Shown here one piece after another: positions 9,433 through 18,984 of a stretch of DNA of 64,000 nucleotides. How positions within the stretch are numbered: the first letter of the stretch is position 1; every line of letters starts with the position of its first letter. This DNA comes from an uncultured Clostridium sp. GTDB lineage: Bacteria > Bacillota > Clostridia > Lachnospirales > Lachnospiraceae. The DNA lies in assembly GCA_902496665.1 (NCBI GenBank), contig CABVBU010000002.1, positions 108,196 to 172,195 on the forward strand, in the 5' to 3' direction. The position numbers and the translations under genes were made by a program. The notes under the pieces were generated by a model. It searched no databases and was not told where the DNA came from. It worked only from the letters and a program-made list of their open reading frames with translations.

Positions 9433-10434
9433 ATGGCATTTATTGATCTTATGAAGGAAAAGGCAAAACAGGATGTAATGACCATCATCCTGCCGGAGAG
9501 CAACGATAAGAGAACTCTTATCGCAGCAGCACAGGTATTAAAGGAGAAGACAGCTGACCTGATCATGATCGGAAAAGAGGAGAAGATCATGGATGGTGCT
9601 CACTGGCTGGAGGTTGACCTTACTGGCCTTAAGGTCGTAGATCCGGAGACCGATCCGAAATTTGACCACTACGCAGAGACCCTGTTCAAATTAAGAGAGA
9701 AAAAGGGCATGACTCTCGAAAAAGCACAGGAGATCTTAAAGACAGACTACATCACATACGGCGTTATGATGGTAAAAGAAAAAGACGCTGACGGACTTGT
9801 TGCAGGTGCCTGCCACGCAACAGCTGATACATTAAGACCGGCTCTTCAGATCTTAAAGACAGCTCCGGGAACAGAGCTTGTATCCGGCTTCTTCATCATG
9901 GACGTTCCGAACTGTGAATTTGGCGCAAACGGCACATTCCTCTTCGCTGACTGCGGATTAAACCAGGATCCGACATCTGCAGAGCTCGCTGCAATCGCTG
10001 ACAGCTCCGCTAAGAGCTTCCGCGCACTTGTTGGAGAAAAGCCGATCGTGGCTATGCTTTCCCACTCTACAAAGGGCAGCGCGAAACACGCTCTTGTAGA
10101 CAAGGTTGTAGAGGCTACAAAGATCGCAAACGAGAAGTACCCGCAGCTTGACCTTGATGGTGAGTTACAGCTTGATGCTGCAATCGTTCCGGCCGTAGCA
10201 AAGGCAAAAGCAAAAGGAAGCGAAGTTGCCGGACATGCTAACGTACTGATCTTCCCGAACCTTGACTGTGGTAACATCGGTTACAAGCTGGTTCAGAGGC
10301 TTGCAAAGGCAGAAGCTTATGGTCCGATGCTTCAGGGTATCGCAAGACCGGTCAACGACCTTTCCCGTGGATGCTCCGCTGAGGATATCGTTGGTGTAGT
10401 TGCTCTTACAGCTGTACAGGCTCAGATGGCTTAA
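9433..10434 (+). CDS. pta: Phosphate acetyltransferase
   Basis: A 333-residue short-form Pta (PTA_PTB fold) that interconverts acetyl-CoA and acetyl phosphate. It has the family's SGFFIMD, FADCGLNQDPT and AMLSHSTKGSA segments and the C-terminal GYKLVQRLAKAEAYGPMLQG. I chose ATG 9433 because AGGAAGGAG lies properly before it; an upstream in-frame ATG at 9412 precedes that site. Codon use is biased, as expected for a highly expressed fermentation gene. It is followed by ackA. Confidence 0.96.
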   Translation: MAFIDLMKEKAKQDVMTIILPESNDKRTLIAAAQVLKEKTADLIMIGKEEKIMDGAHWLEVDLTGLKVVDPETDPKFDHYAETLFKLREKKGMTLEKAQEILKTDYITYGVMMVKEKDADGLVAGACHATADTLRPALQILKTAPGTELVSGFFIMDVPNCEFGANGTFLFADCGLNQDPTSAELAAIADSSAKSFRALVGEKPIVAMLSHSTKGSAKHALVDKVVEATKIANEKYPQLDLDGELQLDAAIVPAVAKAKAKGSEVAGHANVLIFPNLDCGNIGYKLVQRLAKAEAYGPMLQGIARPVNDLSRGCSAEDIVGVVALTAVQAQMA

Positions 10435-10458
10435 TCCATAATCGCTCAATAACATAAG

Positions 10459-10503
10459 GGGAACGGCGCAAAATCGATATGAGGAGACGGCGTTCCCTTT
10501 TTA
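10459..10503 (+). terminator. Hairpin between pta and ackA
   Basis: GGGAACG pairs with CGTTCCC, followed by TTTTT. It may lower but not abolish readthrough into ackA. Confidence 0.6.
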
Positions 10504-10534
10504 AACTTAATTTAAACAAGGAGTTTTATCTGTC

Positions 10535-11728
10535 ATGAATATTTTAGTTATCAACTGCGGAAGCTCTTCCTTAAAGTACCAGTTAATCAACTCTGACACA
10601 GAGGCAGTTCTTGCAAAGGGTCTTTGCGAGAGAATCGGTATCGAAGGAAGCCAGATCACATACCAGCCGGCAGGCGGAGAGAAGGAAGTTACTGTTTCCC
10701 CGATGCCGACACACACACAGGCTATCCAGATGGTATTAGACGCTCTTACAAACAAGAAGAGCGGCGTTATCGCAAGTCTTGCAGAGGTTGGCGCTGTTGG
10801 TCACCGTGTCGTACACGGCGGTGAGAAGTTTACTTCTTCCACAGTAATCACAGATGAGGCTATGAAGGCGATCGAAGAGTGCAACGATCTTGCACCGCTT
10901 CACAACCCGGCAAACCTGATCGGCATCCGCGCTTGTCAGGAACTTATGCCGAACGTACCGATGGTAGCTGTATTCGATACCGCTTTCCATCAGACAATGC
11001 CGGAGGAGGCTTATCTTTACGGTCTTCCGTACGAGTACTATGAGAAGTACAAAGTAAGAAGATACGGCTTCCACGGAACATCCCACAGCTTTGTATCCAA
11101 GAGAGCTGCTGAGGTTGCCGGAAAACCGTACGAGGATTTAAAGATCATCGTTTGCCATCTTGGTAACGGCGCAAGCCTTTCCGCTGTAAAGAACGGCAAA
11201 TCTGTAGATACAAGCATGGGTCTTACTCCGCTTGAGGGACTTATCATGGGAACACGTTCCGGTGATATGGATCCGGCTATCATGGAGTTCATCGCTAAGA
11301 AAGAGAACCTTGACATCGCAGGCGTTATGAACGTTCTGAACAAGAAGTCCGGTGTTCTTGGCCTTTCCGGCGTATCCAGCGACTTCCGTGACATTGAGGA
11401 AGCAGCTGAGGCTGGCAACGACCGTGCAGCGAAAGCTCTTGCAGCTTACAACTACCGCGTTGTTAAGTACATCGGTGCTTACACAGCAGCTATGGACGGC
11501 GTAGATGTGATCGCATTCACAGCAGGTCTTGGCGAGAACGGCAAGTCCATGAGAAAGGCTGTTTGCGAGCATTTATCCTACCTTGGCATCAAGATCGATG
11601 ACGAGGCTAACAGCGTAAGAGGAAAAGATATCGTAATCTCCACACCGGATTCCAAGGTTAAAGTTATGGTAATCCCGACAAACGAGGAGCTTGCGATTGC
11701 AAGAGAGACTTTAGCTCTTGTAAAATAA
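10535..11728 (+). CDS. ackA: Acetate kinase
   Basis: A 397-residue ASKHA-fold kinase that makes ATP and acetate from acetyl phosphate and ADP, the last step of acetate fermentation. Visible motifs are [14 protein letters not shown] at the N terminus, [25 protein letters not shown] and [18 protein letters not shown] precedes the ATG. Paired with pta. Length is normal (about 395-400). Confidence 0.97.
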   Translation: MNILVINCGSSSLKYQLINSDTEAVLAKGLCERIGIEGSQITYQPAGGEKEVTVSPMPTHTQAIQMVLDALTNKKSGVIASLAEVGAVGHRVVHGGEKFTSSTVITDEAMKAIEECNDLAPLHNPANLIGIRACQELMPNVPMVAVFDTAFHQTMPEEAYLYGLPYEYYEKYKVRRYGFHGTSHSFVSKRAAEVAGKPYEDLKIIVCHLGNGASLSAVKNGKSVDTSMGLTPLEGLIMGTRSGDMDPAIMEFIAKKENLDIAGVMNVLNKKSGVLGLSGVSSDFRDIEEAAEAGNDRAAKALAAYNYRVVKYIGAYTAAMDGVDVIAFTAGLGENGKSMRKAVCEHLSYLGIKIDDEANSVRGKDIVISTPDSKVKVMVIPTNEELAIARETLALVK

Positions 11729-12080
11729 TTCAGGGTATAGTTCAGCCGTGCGCCGGTCTCAATGAAAAGATGGGTTGCAAGCCTGCTTGCATAAGTGCTT
11801 TCTCATCTGAATCAGCATACGGTTTGATCGATTAGCAATGACGCTGACCCGTTCAGAACCCTGTGAGAGCAGGAGATGAGCGGGTTGGCTTCTGTGCTGT
11901 CTGGAGGTTTTAACGCCCTCAGGACGGCTTTGGAACCCACACGACATACGCTGGGGTTTTCTTTATCCCAGGTACGAAAATATTCGTTTCTGGTGCTCTT
12001 AATGCGCGCTTTGGCGCGGTTAAGAATTTGTCACAAGAATATGGTTTGAGCGCAGAAATGCATGGAAAATAGAGCTTTTA
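11729..12080 (+). ncRNA. Structured intergenic stretch after ackA, candidate RNA
   Basis: This gene-free stretch is dense in complementary segments: TGCAAG-CCTG-CTTGCA, a stem of about 12 bp joining GCTGTCTGGAGG to CCCTCAGGACGGC, GGGTT paired with AACCC, and CTTAA-CGCGC against GCGCG-TTAAG. It could be a long 3' UTR structure of ackA or a separate small RNA. I do not recognise 6S, SRP, RNase P or tmRNA signatures. No promoter is clear. Confidence 0.35.
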
Positions 12081-12117
12081 AAATTTAATATTTTATTAGA
12101 AAAATTGTTGACAAATT

Positions 12118-12146
12118 GTTCCTGTTCATATATAATATCTTAGTGC
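12118..12146 (+). promoter_or_regulatory. Promoter of DUF177-rpmF
   Basis: TTGACA (12118-12123), 17 bases and TATAAT (12141-12146), only about 20 bases before the start codon. Confidence 0.85.
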
Positions 12147-12165
12147 GTATTAGGAGAAACATAAT

Positions 12166-12693
12166 ATGCTGATTAATTTATCTGAAGTTTTTACTCTGGA
12201 GGGTAAAGAGAAGACTTGGGAAGTCCCGTTTGAAGCGAAAGCCTATAAGGGTTCCCGAGTTGAGTATCCGGTGGTCTCTGCGGACCCGGTAAAGATCACT
12301 GTAAAAAACCTTGGAAACAGGAAACTGAGTCTTACAGGAAATACTTCTGTGACTCTTGCGATTCCCTGTTCGAGATGTCTGGAACCGGTGAATTACACTA
12401 CAGATATCGAGTTCGATCAGGCGATCGATATGAATGCTTCCGAAGAGGACAGAGTGAAGGACTTGGATGAACAATCTTATTTATCTGGTTATAATCTGGA
12501 TGCCGATATGCTGGTTTGCAACGAGTTATCATTGTACCTGCCTATGAAGATCCTCTGCAAGGATGATTGCAAGGGAATCTGCAGTAGATGTGGAGCAAAT
12601 CTCAACAAAGGAGATTGCGGCTGTGATACATGGGTTCCTGACCCGCGGATGGCAGCCATCCAGGATATTTTCAAACAGTTTAAGGAGGTGTAA
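12166..12693 (+). CDS. DUF177 (YceD) protein, 23S rRNA accumulation factor
   Basis: A 175-residue YceD/DUF177 protein. The Cys pair of CSRC near residue 68 and the C-terminal CKGICSRCGANLNKGDCGCD cluster are typical of the zinc-binding Firmicutes form. The family affects 23S rRNA accumulation and lies next to rpmF in most bacteria, as here, three bases apart. The exact biochemical activity is not established. Confidence 0.9.
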   Translation: MLINLSEVFTLEGKEKTWEVPFEAKAYKGSRVEYPVVSADPVKITVKNLGNRKLSLTGNTSVTLAIPCSRCLEPVNYTTDIEFDQAIDMNASEEDRVKDLDEQSYLSGYNLDADMLVCNELSLYLPMKILCKDDCKGICSRCGANLNKGDCGCDTWVPDPRMAAIQDIFKQFKEV

Positions 12694-12695
12694 CC

Positions 12696-12878
12696 ATGTC
12701 TATCTGTCCTAAGAATAAATCTTCCAAAGCGAGAAGAGACAGCCGCAGAGCGAACTGGAAAATGTCCGCTATGAACTTAGTAAAGTGCAGCAAGTGCGGT
12801 GCTTTAATGATGCCTCATAGAGTATGCAAGGCATGCGGCAGCTACAACAAGCGTGAAATCGTTAAAGTTGAAGACTAA
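12696..12878 (+). CDS. rpmF: 50S ribosomal protein L32
   Basis: A 60-residue L32 with the N terminus MSICPKNKSSKARRDSRRAN and a zinc-ribbon of four cysteines (CSKCG and CKACG). The zinc-binding form is the one replaced in zinc-starved cells in some Firmicutes. AAGGAGGTG precedes the ATG. It is followed by a strong terminator; unlike many Clostridia, plsX is not directly downstream but about 13 kb away. Confidence 0.96.
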   Translation: MSICPKNKSSKARRDSRRANWKMSAMNLVKCSKCGALMMPHRVCKACGSYNKREIVKVED

Positions 12879-12892
12879 TTAAGAATTATGAG

Positions 12893-12925
12893 ATCCCTCG
12901 GCGGTTTTCCCCCGGGGGATTTTTT
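12893..12925 (+). terminator. Terminator of rpmF
   Basis: ATCCCTCGG (12893-12901) pairs with CCGGGGGAT (12912-12920), followed by a run of T. Confidence 0.9.
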
Positions 12926-12928
12926 CGG

Positions 12929-12974
12929 CAACAGCAAGAAGCCAGACACCGCGGTGTCTGGCTTCTTGCTGTTG
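12929..12974. repeat. Perfect 46-bp palindrome
   Basis: Positions 12929-12951 and 12952-12974 are exact reverse complements (23-base arms with no spacer). It starts CAACAGCAAG and is centred on CCGCGG. No T-run follows. The rest of the gap, 12975-13237, shows nothing further apart from possible upstream signals of the next gene. Confidence 0.95.
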
Positions 12975-13237
12975 AAACACAAATGTATATTGGTGTCAGG
13001 GATGTCGATGGCGTAAAAACCAGAAATCGACATCCTTAATTTATGATTCGTTTTCTGCTAAGCTATTGTTGTTGATTGGAAATATTGACAATCCTATTAG
13101 CATAGATTATACTTGTTTTGTAAAGAAAGGCTCGAAAATCTCCGAAATGTCAGATAATAAAGCCGATGCTAAAGAGGAACAGGAGATTATTGACAGTTAA
13201 GATAAATTATAAAATCATATATGAAAGGAAAGAAACT

Positions 13238-13999
13238 ATGAGACTTGAAAACTTGACCTGGCCGAAAGCTCAGGAATATTTTGAAAAAAATGATATGGTA
13301 CTCGTTTCTATCGGCAGTATTGAGTGTCACGGCCGTCACATGCCGCTTGGAACCGATACACTGATTCCGGAGCATCTGTTGGAGAAAATTGAGAAGAAGA
13401 GTGATGTTTTGATTGCCCCGACCATTCCATATGGTTCCTGCCCAAATTTTGCTCCGTATCCGGGTACAATTGATATTGACGACGAGGTGCTCTATCAATT
13501 TTGCCGTCAGGTTTTCCTGAGTCTGTATCGTCACGGTGCAAGAAAATTCGTTTTCCTGAACGGACATGGCGGAAACATCAAGATGATTCAGCGCCTTGGC
13601 ATGGAATTCGAGGATAAGGGCTGTCTGGTTGCTATGCTTAACTGGTGGCTGATGGCATGGGATATGAACCCAGCGTGGAAAGGCGGCCACGGCGGCGGTG
13701 AGGAAACAGCTGCGATTCTTGGAATTGATCCGTCTTTAGTCGATAAGAGTGAGATAGGTGGGGAACTCCAGTTTAAGCACCTGTCTGAAAATCTGAAGAC
13801 AACCGGTTTCCGTTCTGTTGAGTACAAGGGAGTTACCGTTGAGATTCTCCGCAAGACTCCGCATGTTACCGACAGCGGCTGGATTGGACCGGATCATCCG
13901 AGTACTGCTACAGAAGAGTGGGGAAAGGAAATGCTCGAGACCACAGCAAACTACATTGTTGATTTCATGGAAGAGTTCAAGAAAGTTAAGCTTTCATAA
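13238..13999 (+). CDS. Creatininase-family amidohydrolase
   Basis: A 253-residue protein of the creatinine amidohydrolase/MftE family. The metal-ligand motifs are present: GSIECHGRHMPLGTDT near residues 30-47, NGHGGN in the middle, and HGGGEETA. Family members hydrolyse cyclic amides such as creatinine or the formamide of riboflavin precursors, or act as peptidases; which applies is not visible. I chose ATG 13238 after GAAAGGAAAG instead of an upstream ATG with no ribosome site. It is a lone gene between two terminators and converges with glnN. Confidence 0.85.
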   Translation: MRLENLTWPKAQEYFEKNDMVLVSIGSIECHGRHMPLGTDTLIPEHLLEKIEKKSDVLIAPTIPYGSCPNFAPYPGTIDIDDEVLYQFCRQVFLSLYRHGARKFVFLNGHGGNIKMIQRLGMEFEDKGCLVAMLNWWLMAWDMNPAWKGGHGGGEETAAILGIDPSLVDKSEIGGELQFKHLSENLKTTGFRSVEYKGVTVEILRKTPHVTDSGWIGPDHPSTATEEWGKEMLETTANYIVDFMEEFKKVKLS

Positions 14000-14090
14000 T
14001 GAGGGGGTAGAACGGATAAGAAAGCGATGCTGGAAATGATTGCAGCAATTTTTAAATGCAAATGGCACATAGTAAAATATGATACGAAAA

Positions 14091-14126
14091 GACCGCCGGC
14101 CCAGATCTCTCTGGTAACCGGCGGTC
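14091..14126. terminator. Bidirectional terminator between creatininase gene and glnN
   Basis: GACCGCCGG (14091-14099) pairs with CCGGCGGTC (14118-14126). On the minus strand TTTT follows, serving glnN. Confidence 0.85.
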
Positions 14127-14145
14127 TTCCCTATGAGCAAAACAA

Positions 14146-16245
14146 TTAAATGTAGAAGAGCAATGCATCGTATGTCGGATACGGGAGATAATCCTCCGGG
14201 ATCAGGACTTCCGCATCGTTGACAGCCAGACGGATCTTTTCCATCTCGGCAAGGATCGTTTCGTGGTAGTAGGTACCGGCCTTTAAGTAGTCATCCATGC
14301 CTTCAGCGGTACCGATCATATCCTTTAAGATATCAAGCTCATCGGAGATCGTATCCGCGAGTCCGGAGAGCTTCGTGATCAGCTTTTCTTCAGCCTTTGT
14401 TGTGATGCCAGGAATGAGCTCTTTCTTGGAGCTTCCTGTGCATGCAAGGTCATTCACATAGGAGAACAGGGACGGAAGGAAGTCCTTCTGAACCATTTCT
14501 TCCATGGTCTTAGCCTCGATATGGAGAGTCTTCACATAATCCTCAATGAGAATTTCGTAACGGGAGAAGAGTTCTTCCTTTGTGAATACGTTGTGCTTTG
14601 TGAAGAGTTCAATGTTCTTCTCATCGATGAAATGCGGAAGAGCTTCCGGTGTGGATTTGTAATTCGGAAGTCCGCGCTTTTCGGCTTCAGCCAGCCACTC
14701 ATCGGTATATCCGTTTCCGTTGAAGATGATCCGCTCATGATCTGTGAATGTATCCTTTAAGAGTTTGTGGATCGCGGAATCAAGCTCTTCGCCTGTAAGG
14801 CCGTCTAAAACTTTGCAGAATCCTTCGAGAGATTCAGCAACCGCAGTGTTAAGTACCACGTTCGGACCGGACAGGGAGAGGGAAGAGCCCGGCATACGGA
14901 ACTCAAACTTATTTCCTGTGAAGGCGAACGGTGATGTACGGTTACGGTCTGTGTTGTCTTTTGTGAAGTGCGGGAGTACCTTCGGTCCGATGGACATCTG
15001 AACGGCGCCCTTTCCTTCAAAGTATGTCTCAGATTTGATGGAATCGACAACGGCCTCAAGTTCCTCGCCTAAGAACATGGATACAACTGCAGGCGGTGCC
15101 TCGTTTGCACCGAGACGGTGGTCGTTTCCTGCTGTTGCGACGGAAACTCTTAAAAGATCCGCATATTCATCGACAGCCTCGACAACAGCTGCTAAGAACA
15201 GTAAGAACTGTGTGTTCTCCGCCGGTGTCTTTCCGGGGTTCAGGAGGTTCTCGCCGGAATCTGTGGAGAGTGCCCAGTTGTTGTGCTTGCCGCTTCCATT
15301 GATTCCCTCGAACGGTTTCTCATGAAGCAGGCATGCAAGACCATGACGGTCAGCGACCTTCTTCATCATCTCCATGACGAGCTGGTTGTGGTCAACGGCG
15401 ACGTTGACGGTCTCAAATACCGGGGCAAGCTCGTGCTGTGCCGGGGCAACCTCGTTGTGTTCTGTCTTTGCCGGGATTCCAAGCTTCCAGAGTTCTTCAT
15501 TTAACTCTTCCATGAAGGCCTCAACTCTCGGCTTGATGGAACCAAAGTAATGGTCATCCATTTCCTGTCCCTTCGGAGCCGGGGCGCCGAATAAGGTACG
15601 TCTGCAGAAGATCAGGTCTTTTCTTAAGCGGTAGCACTCTTTGTCTACCAGGAAATATTCCTGCTCAGCACCGACGGTGGTGTTGACGCGCTTGACGTCT
15701 GTTTTTCCTAAAATGTGGAGTAAGTGGGTAGCTTCTTTGCTGACAGCTTCCATGGAGCGGAGCAGCGGAGTCTTCTTATCGAGTGCCTCGCCGCTGTAAG
15801 AACAAAAGGCAGTTGGGATACAGAGCGTATGTCCCTTGATGAATGCGAAAGAGGTAGGATCCCATGCGGTATAGCCGCGGGCTTCGAAGGTAGCGCGCAA
15901 ACCGCCTGACGGGAAGCTGGACGCGTCCGGCTCGCCTTTTACAAGTTCTTTTCCGGAAAATTCCATGATCGCTTCGCCGACACCTGTCGGAGAGAGAAAA
16001 CTGTCATGCTTCTCAGCGGTGATGCCTGTCATCGGCTGGAACCAGTGGGTGAAATGGGTAGCGCCATGCTCCAGAGCCCATTCTTTCATGGCAACAGCTA
16101 CAGAGTTTGCGACATCCAGTTCCAGATGGGAACCGCTGTTGATGGTCTTTGCAAGTGCTTTGTAGATATCCTTCGGGAGACGTGCTTTCATTTCGGAGTC
16201 GTTGAATACAAGACTTCCATACAGTTCAGGAATGCTTTTGCTCAT
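14146..16245 (-). CDS. glnN: Glutamine synthetase type III (GlnN)
   Basis: A 699-residue GSIII, much longer than GSI (about 450). It ligates ammonia to glutamate with ATP. Family features include [42 protein letters not shown] and [14 protein letters not shown] chose ATG 16245 because AAAGGAGAAAC precedes it by the right distance; an upstream in-frame ATG at 16263 lacks this. The leader of about 190 nt is highly structured. In some Clostridia glnA genes are controlled by ANTAR antiterminators; I found no clear terminator in this leader. Confidence 0.94.
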   Translation of the reverse strand: MSKSIPELYGSLVFNDSEMKARLPKDIYKALAKTINSGSHLELDVANSVAVAMKEWALEHGATHFTHWFQPMTGITAEKHDSFLSPTGVGEAIMEFSGKELVKGEPDASSFPSGGLRATFEARGYTAWDPTSFAFIKGHTLCIPTAFCSYSGEALDKKTPLLRSMEAVSKEATHLLHILGKTDVKRVNTTVGAEQEYFLVDKECYRLRKDLIFCRRTLFGAPAPKGQEMDDHYFGSIKPRVEAFMEELNEELWKLGIPAKTEHNEVAPAQHELAPVFETVNVAVDHNQLVMEMMKKVADRHGLACLLHEKPFEGINGSGKHNNWALSTDSGENLLNPGKTPAENTQFLLFLAAVVEAVDEYADLLRVSVATAGNDHRLGANEAPPAVVSMFLGEELEAVVDSIKSETYFEGKGAVQMSIGPKVLPHFTKDNTDRNRTSPFAFTGNKFEFRMPGSSLSLSGPNVVLNTAVAESLEGFCKVLDGLTGEELDSAIHKLLKDTFTDHERIIFNGNGYTDEWLAEAEKRGLPNYKSTPEALPHFIDEKNIELFTKHNVFTKEELFSRYEILIEDYVKTLHIEAKTMEEMVQKDFLPSLFSYVNDLACTGSSKKELIPGITTKAEEKLITKLSGLADTISDELDILKDMIGTAEGMDDYLKAGTYYHETILAEMEKIRLAVNDAEVLIPEDYLPYPTYDALLFYI

Positions 16246-16460
16246 AGATGTTTCTCCTTTCAACTCCGCTGGGGAACTTCTTTGCTCCTCATATGCGGGA
16301 AATTATACTTGATTTGCTGCCTGTTCCGGGGTGGGGAACAGACAGTAGTCACTTTACGGATCGATATTTAAGTATAGGGGTTTATGGGGAAGATCCGTAA
16401 AATGCGAGAAGGGCACCGGGGTGTATGTTTCATGCACCCAAGCGCCCTTGCTCTTATGGT
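16246..16460 (-). ncRNA. Structured leader of glnN
   Basis: Three strong stems follow each other on the minus strand: one with AAGGGC against GCCCTT and an inner arm TGGGTG/CACCC; TTTACGGATC against GATCCGTAAA (10 perfect pairs, in 16350-16405); and CTGTTCC against GGAACAG near 16320-16345. No T-run is attached to any of them, so control, if any, may be translational or by mRNA stability. No glnA-type glutamine riboswitch core could be matched. Confidence 0.45.
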
Positions 16461-16465
16461 GGTAT

Positions 16466-16493
16466 AATATACTCGTTTTTCAGAATTTGTCAA
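16466..16493 (-). promoter_or_regulatory. Promoter of glnN
   Basis: On the minus strand TTGACA (16493-16488), 16 bases and TATATT (16471-16466). Between here and the pyrG promoter (16494-16707) I see only AT-rich spacer. Confidence 0.75.
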
Positions 16494-16707
16494 CACATTT
16501 TTTTGAATTTTTTTTCGATCACAGACAGTGTTCCTATTATTAAACATTTTTCTGTTTCGGATGGTTTTACAGCTGTTCTGCCGTTTCAAGGAGTCAAAAC
16601 AGCTTTAAACAATTCTATGTCAGGACATAAGAATCGTCTTTTCAGGCTGCGGATCCCGTATGGAAGGAATTGGATGAAAAAACTTTAACAAACTGCGAAA
16701 AAACTAC

Positions 16708-16736
16708 TTTACAAATTTGAAAAAATGGAATATAGT
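16708..16736 (+). promoter_or_regulatory. Promoter of pyrG
   Basis: TTTACA (16708-16713), 17 bases and TATAGT (16731-16736). The start near 16743 would give a leader of about 340 nt. Confidence 0.7.
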
Positions 16737-16798
16737 AGTTCCATATTTTTTTAGCGCAGTCAAAACCTATGAGCAATTAATCCTGCGTAAAAATAAGT

Positions 16799-16862
16799 TT
16801 CATAGTGATGTAATGAATTAGACAAAGGTGTCAGAGTCTTAGTACTTCTGTCACCTTTTTTT
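16799..16862 (+). promoter_or_regulatory. Transcription attenuator in the pyrG leader with possible ANTAR hexaloop
   Basis: The terminator joins AAAGGTGTCAGA (16824-16835) to TCTGTCACCTTT (16847-16858) and ends in seven T (16856-16862). An alternative hairpin, GAC-AAAGGT-GTC (16821-16832), uses the same bases as the terminator's 5' arm, so the two exclude each other. Its six-base loop has A at position 1 and G at position 4, the ANTAR-target rule. A second hairpin just upstream (TTCAT 16799-16803 with ATGAA 16813-16817) has a loop starting AGTGAT but is nine bases long, so the two-hairpin match is imperfect. Confidence 0.5.
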
Positions 16863-16872
16863 ACTTGAAAGC

Positions 16873-16935
16873 GTTGTCAAGTGGTTAGACATTCTGCGTG
16901 CCTACACGCAGGGAGGAATAGGCATTTGACGACCA
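16873..16935 (+). repeat. 63-nt hairpin element, copy A (pyrG leader)
   Basis: GTTGTCAA at the left end pairs with TTGACGAC at the right end, and the inner stem is CTGCGTG-CCTA-CACGCAG. A related 63-nt element lies at 18985-19047 with the same ends and compensating stem changes. Downstream in the leader are two more stems: GTAA/TTAC around GGGC-GATA-GCCC (about 16945-16972), and AATGCTG/CAGCATT around CAGCTGC/GCAGCTG (about 16973-17030). Confidence 0.6.
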
Positions 16936-17083
16936 AGCCGGTATGGTAAGCAGGGCGATAGCCCGGATTACGAATGCTGGCGACAGCTGCGGGAGTGCCG
17001 AAGCCACGGAGCAGCTGGCTTTCAGCATTATATGAAACTAAAGTTTTCCCACATTAACAGTAATATAAATTTGGAGGTAAGGT

Positions 17084-18832
17084 ATGGCAGTTAAATACGT
17101 ATTCGTCACGGGAGGCGTTGTCTCCGGACTCGGCAAAGGTATTACCGCCGCATCCCTTGGACGTCTCTTAAAGGCAAGAGGTTATCAGGTAACGATGCAG
17201 AAGTTCGATCCTTATATCAATATTGATCCGGGTACCATGAATCCGATCCAGCATGGAGAAGTGTTCGTCACAGACGATGGAACAGAGACCGACCTGGACC
17301 TTGGACATTATGAGCGCTTCATTGATGAGAGCCTTGATAAGAACTCCAACGTAACCACCGGAAAGATCTACTGGACCGTTCTTCAAAAGGAGCGTCACGG
17401 AGACTTCGGCGGAGGTACCGTACAGGTGATCCCCCACATCACAAACGAGATCAAGGCAAGATTTTACCGCGCGAAATCCCCGGATGAGGACCGCATCGCG
17501 ATCATCGAGGTCGGCGGTACCGTAGGTGATATCGAGAGCCAGCCGTTCTTAGAGGCAATCCGTCAGTTCCGCCACGAGATCGGATACCAGAACTCAATTC
17601 TGATCCATGTAACGCTTGTTCCATATTTAAAGGCATCCGGCGAATTAAAGACAAAACCGACCCAGCAGAGTGTTAAAGCCCTTCAGGGAATGGGAATCTC
17701 CCCGGATGTGATCGTATGCCGTACTGAGGTTCCGCTTGAGGATGGCATCGAGAGCAAGATCGCGTTATTCTGCAACGTCCCGGAGGATCACGTGCTCCAG
17801 AACCTGGATGTTGAATATTTATACGAAGCTCCGCTTGCAATGGAAAAAGAGCGCCTGGCCCAGGTCGTATGTGAGTGCCTGAACATTCCGTGCCCGGAGC
17901 CGCAGCTCGGCGACTGGAAACAGATGGTGGACGCGTTAAAGAATCCGACGAGCGAAGTGACCATCGCCCTGGTAGGAAAATATATCCAGCTTCATGACGC
18001 GTACCTCAGCGTTATGGAGGCATTAAAGCATGGAGGCATCGCAAACCGCACAAAGGTATCCATCAAGTGGGTGGATTCCGAGTTCTTAACTCCGGAGATC
18101 CTCGATGACACCTTTGCCGGTGTGGACGGAATCATCATTCCAGGCGGCTTTGGTTCCAGAGGAACCGAGGGAATGATCCTGGCAGCCAACTATGCGAGAG
18201 AGAACAAGATCCCATTCCTCGGAATCTGCCTCGGCATGCAGATGGCCATGGTCGCATTTGCGAGAAATGTTCTGGGATATGAGGATGCAAACAGCTCTGA
18301 GCTGAATCCGGATACAACACATCCGGTGGTTGATCTGATGCCGGATCAGAACGGCATTGAGAACCTTGGCGGAACCTTACGTCTTGGTTCCTATCCGTGT
18401 GTTCTCGACAAGAAGTCCAAGGCATATGCCCTTTATGGAACAGAACTGATCAATGAGCGTCACAGACACCGCTTTGAGATCAACAACAATTACCGCGATG
18501 ATTTTACATCCCACGGCATGATGATCTCCGGTCAGTCCCCGGATGGTCATATCGTTGAGATGATCGAGCTCCCGGATCACCCGTTCTATGTGGGAATTCA
18601 GGCTCATCCAGAGTTAAAATCAAGACCGAACCATGCACATCCGCTTTTCGCAGGATTTGTTGAAAGTGCGGAGGAGCAGGGCGTGCTCAGACGTGCAAAG
18701 AAGCTTCTCATGAAGAGAAACCATCTTTCCGAAGCGGAGGCACACCGCTATCTTCAGAAGACCAGCATGGACACAGGAAGAACCATGACAGAGAGCGCCC
18801 ATATGGTCACCATGCTGATCCAGGAAGATTAA
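17084..18832 (+). CDS. pyrG: CTP synthase with C-terminal ANTAR domain
   Basis: A 582-residue protein; CTP synthases are usually about 535. The N-terminal amidoligase begins [12 protein letters not shown]. The class I glutaminase has GICLGMQ with nucleophile Cys382 and a late HPE. The catalytic part ends near residue 530. The extra tail (about 533-582) reads [20 protein letters not shown], then [18 protein letters not shown], which fits the ANTAR RNA-binding domain (AK..LM...LSE.EA...L...SMD). ANTAR domains bind paired hexaloop hairpins and block terminators. The leader carries a terminator, so autoregulation is plausible but inferred. GGAGG precedes the ATG. Confidence 0.93.
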   Translation: MAVKYVFVTGGVVSGLGKGITAASLGRLLKARGYQVTMQKFDPYINIDPGTMNPIQHGEVFVTDDGTETDLDLGHYERFIDESLDKNSNVTTGKIYWTVLQKERHGDFGGGTVQVIPHITNEIKARFYRAKSPDEDRIAIIEVGGTVGDIESQPFLEAIRQFRHEIGYQNSILIHVTLVPYLKASGELKTKPTQQSVKALQGMGISPDVIVCRTEVPLEDGIESKIALFCNVPEDHVLQNLDVEYLYEAPLAMEKERLAQVVCECLNIPCPEPQLGDWKQMVDALKNPTSEVTIALVGKYIQLHDAYLSVMEALKHGGIANRTKVSIKWVDSEFLTPEILDDTFAGVDGIIIPGGFGSRGTEGMILAANYARENKIPFLGICLGMQMAMVAFARNVLGYEDANSSELNPDTTHPVVDLMPDQNGIENLGGTLRLGSYPCVLDKKSKAYALYGTELINERHRHRFEINNNYRDDFTSHGMMISGQSPDGHIVEMIELPDHPFYVGIQAHPELKSRPNHAHPLFAGFVESAEEQGVLRRAKKLLMKRNHLSEAEAHRYLQKTSMDTGRTMTESAHMVTMLIQED

Positions 18833-18885
18833 TGTTTATCCCCGCCGTGCGCGGGGAACCAAGCTGGACCTGCAAGTCGGTAATC

Positions 18886-18941
18886 ATCCGGCACTTTACC
18901 TGGTTATTGCGAAAAAAAGTTAAAGTATTTGCCGGATTTTT
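18886..18941 (+). terminator. Terminator of pyrG
   Basis: ATCCGGCA (18886-18893) pairs with TGCCGGAT (18930-18937), with ACTTTA/TAAAGT inside, and is followed by TTTT. A small GC hairpin (CCCCGC/GCGGGG) lies at 18839-18855. Confidence 0.75.
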
Positions 18942-18984
18942 ACTGCAGTTTTTGCATATGTGTGGTATATTTACATATAAAAGT

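Noticed and set aside
14029..14148. A 40-codon frame between the creatininase gene and glnN
   Set aside because: It reads straight through a strong bidirectional terminator and has no sensible ribosome site.
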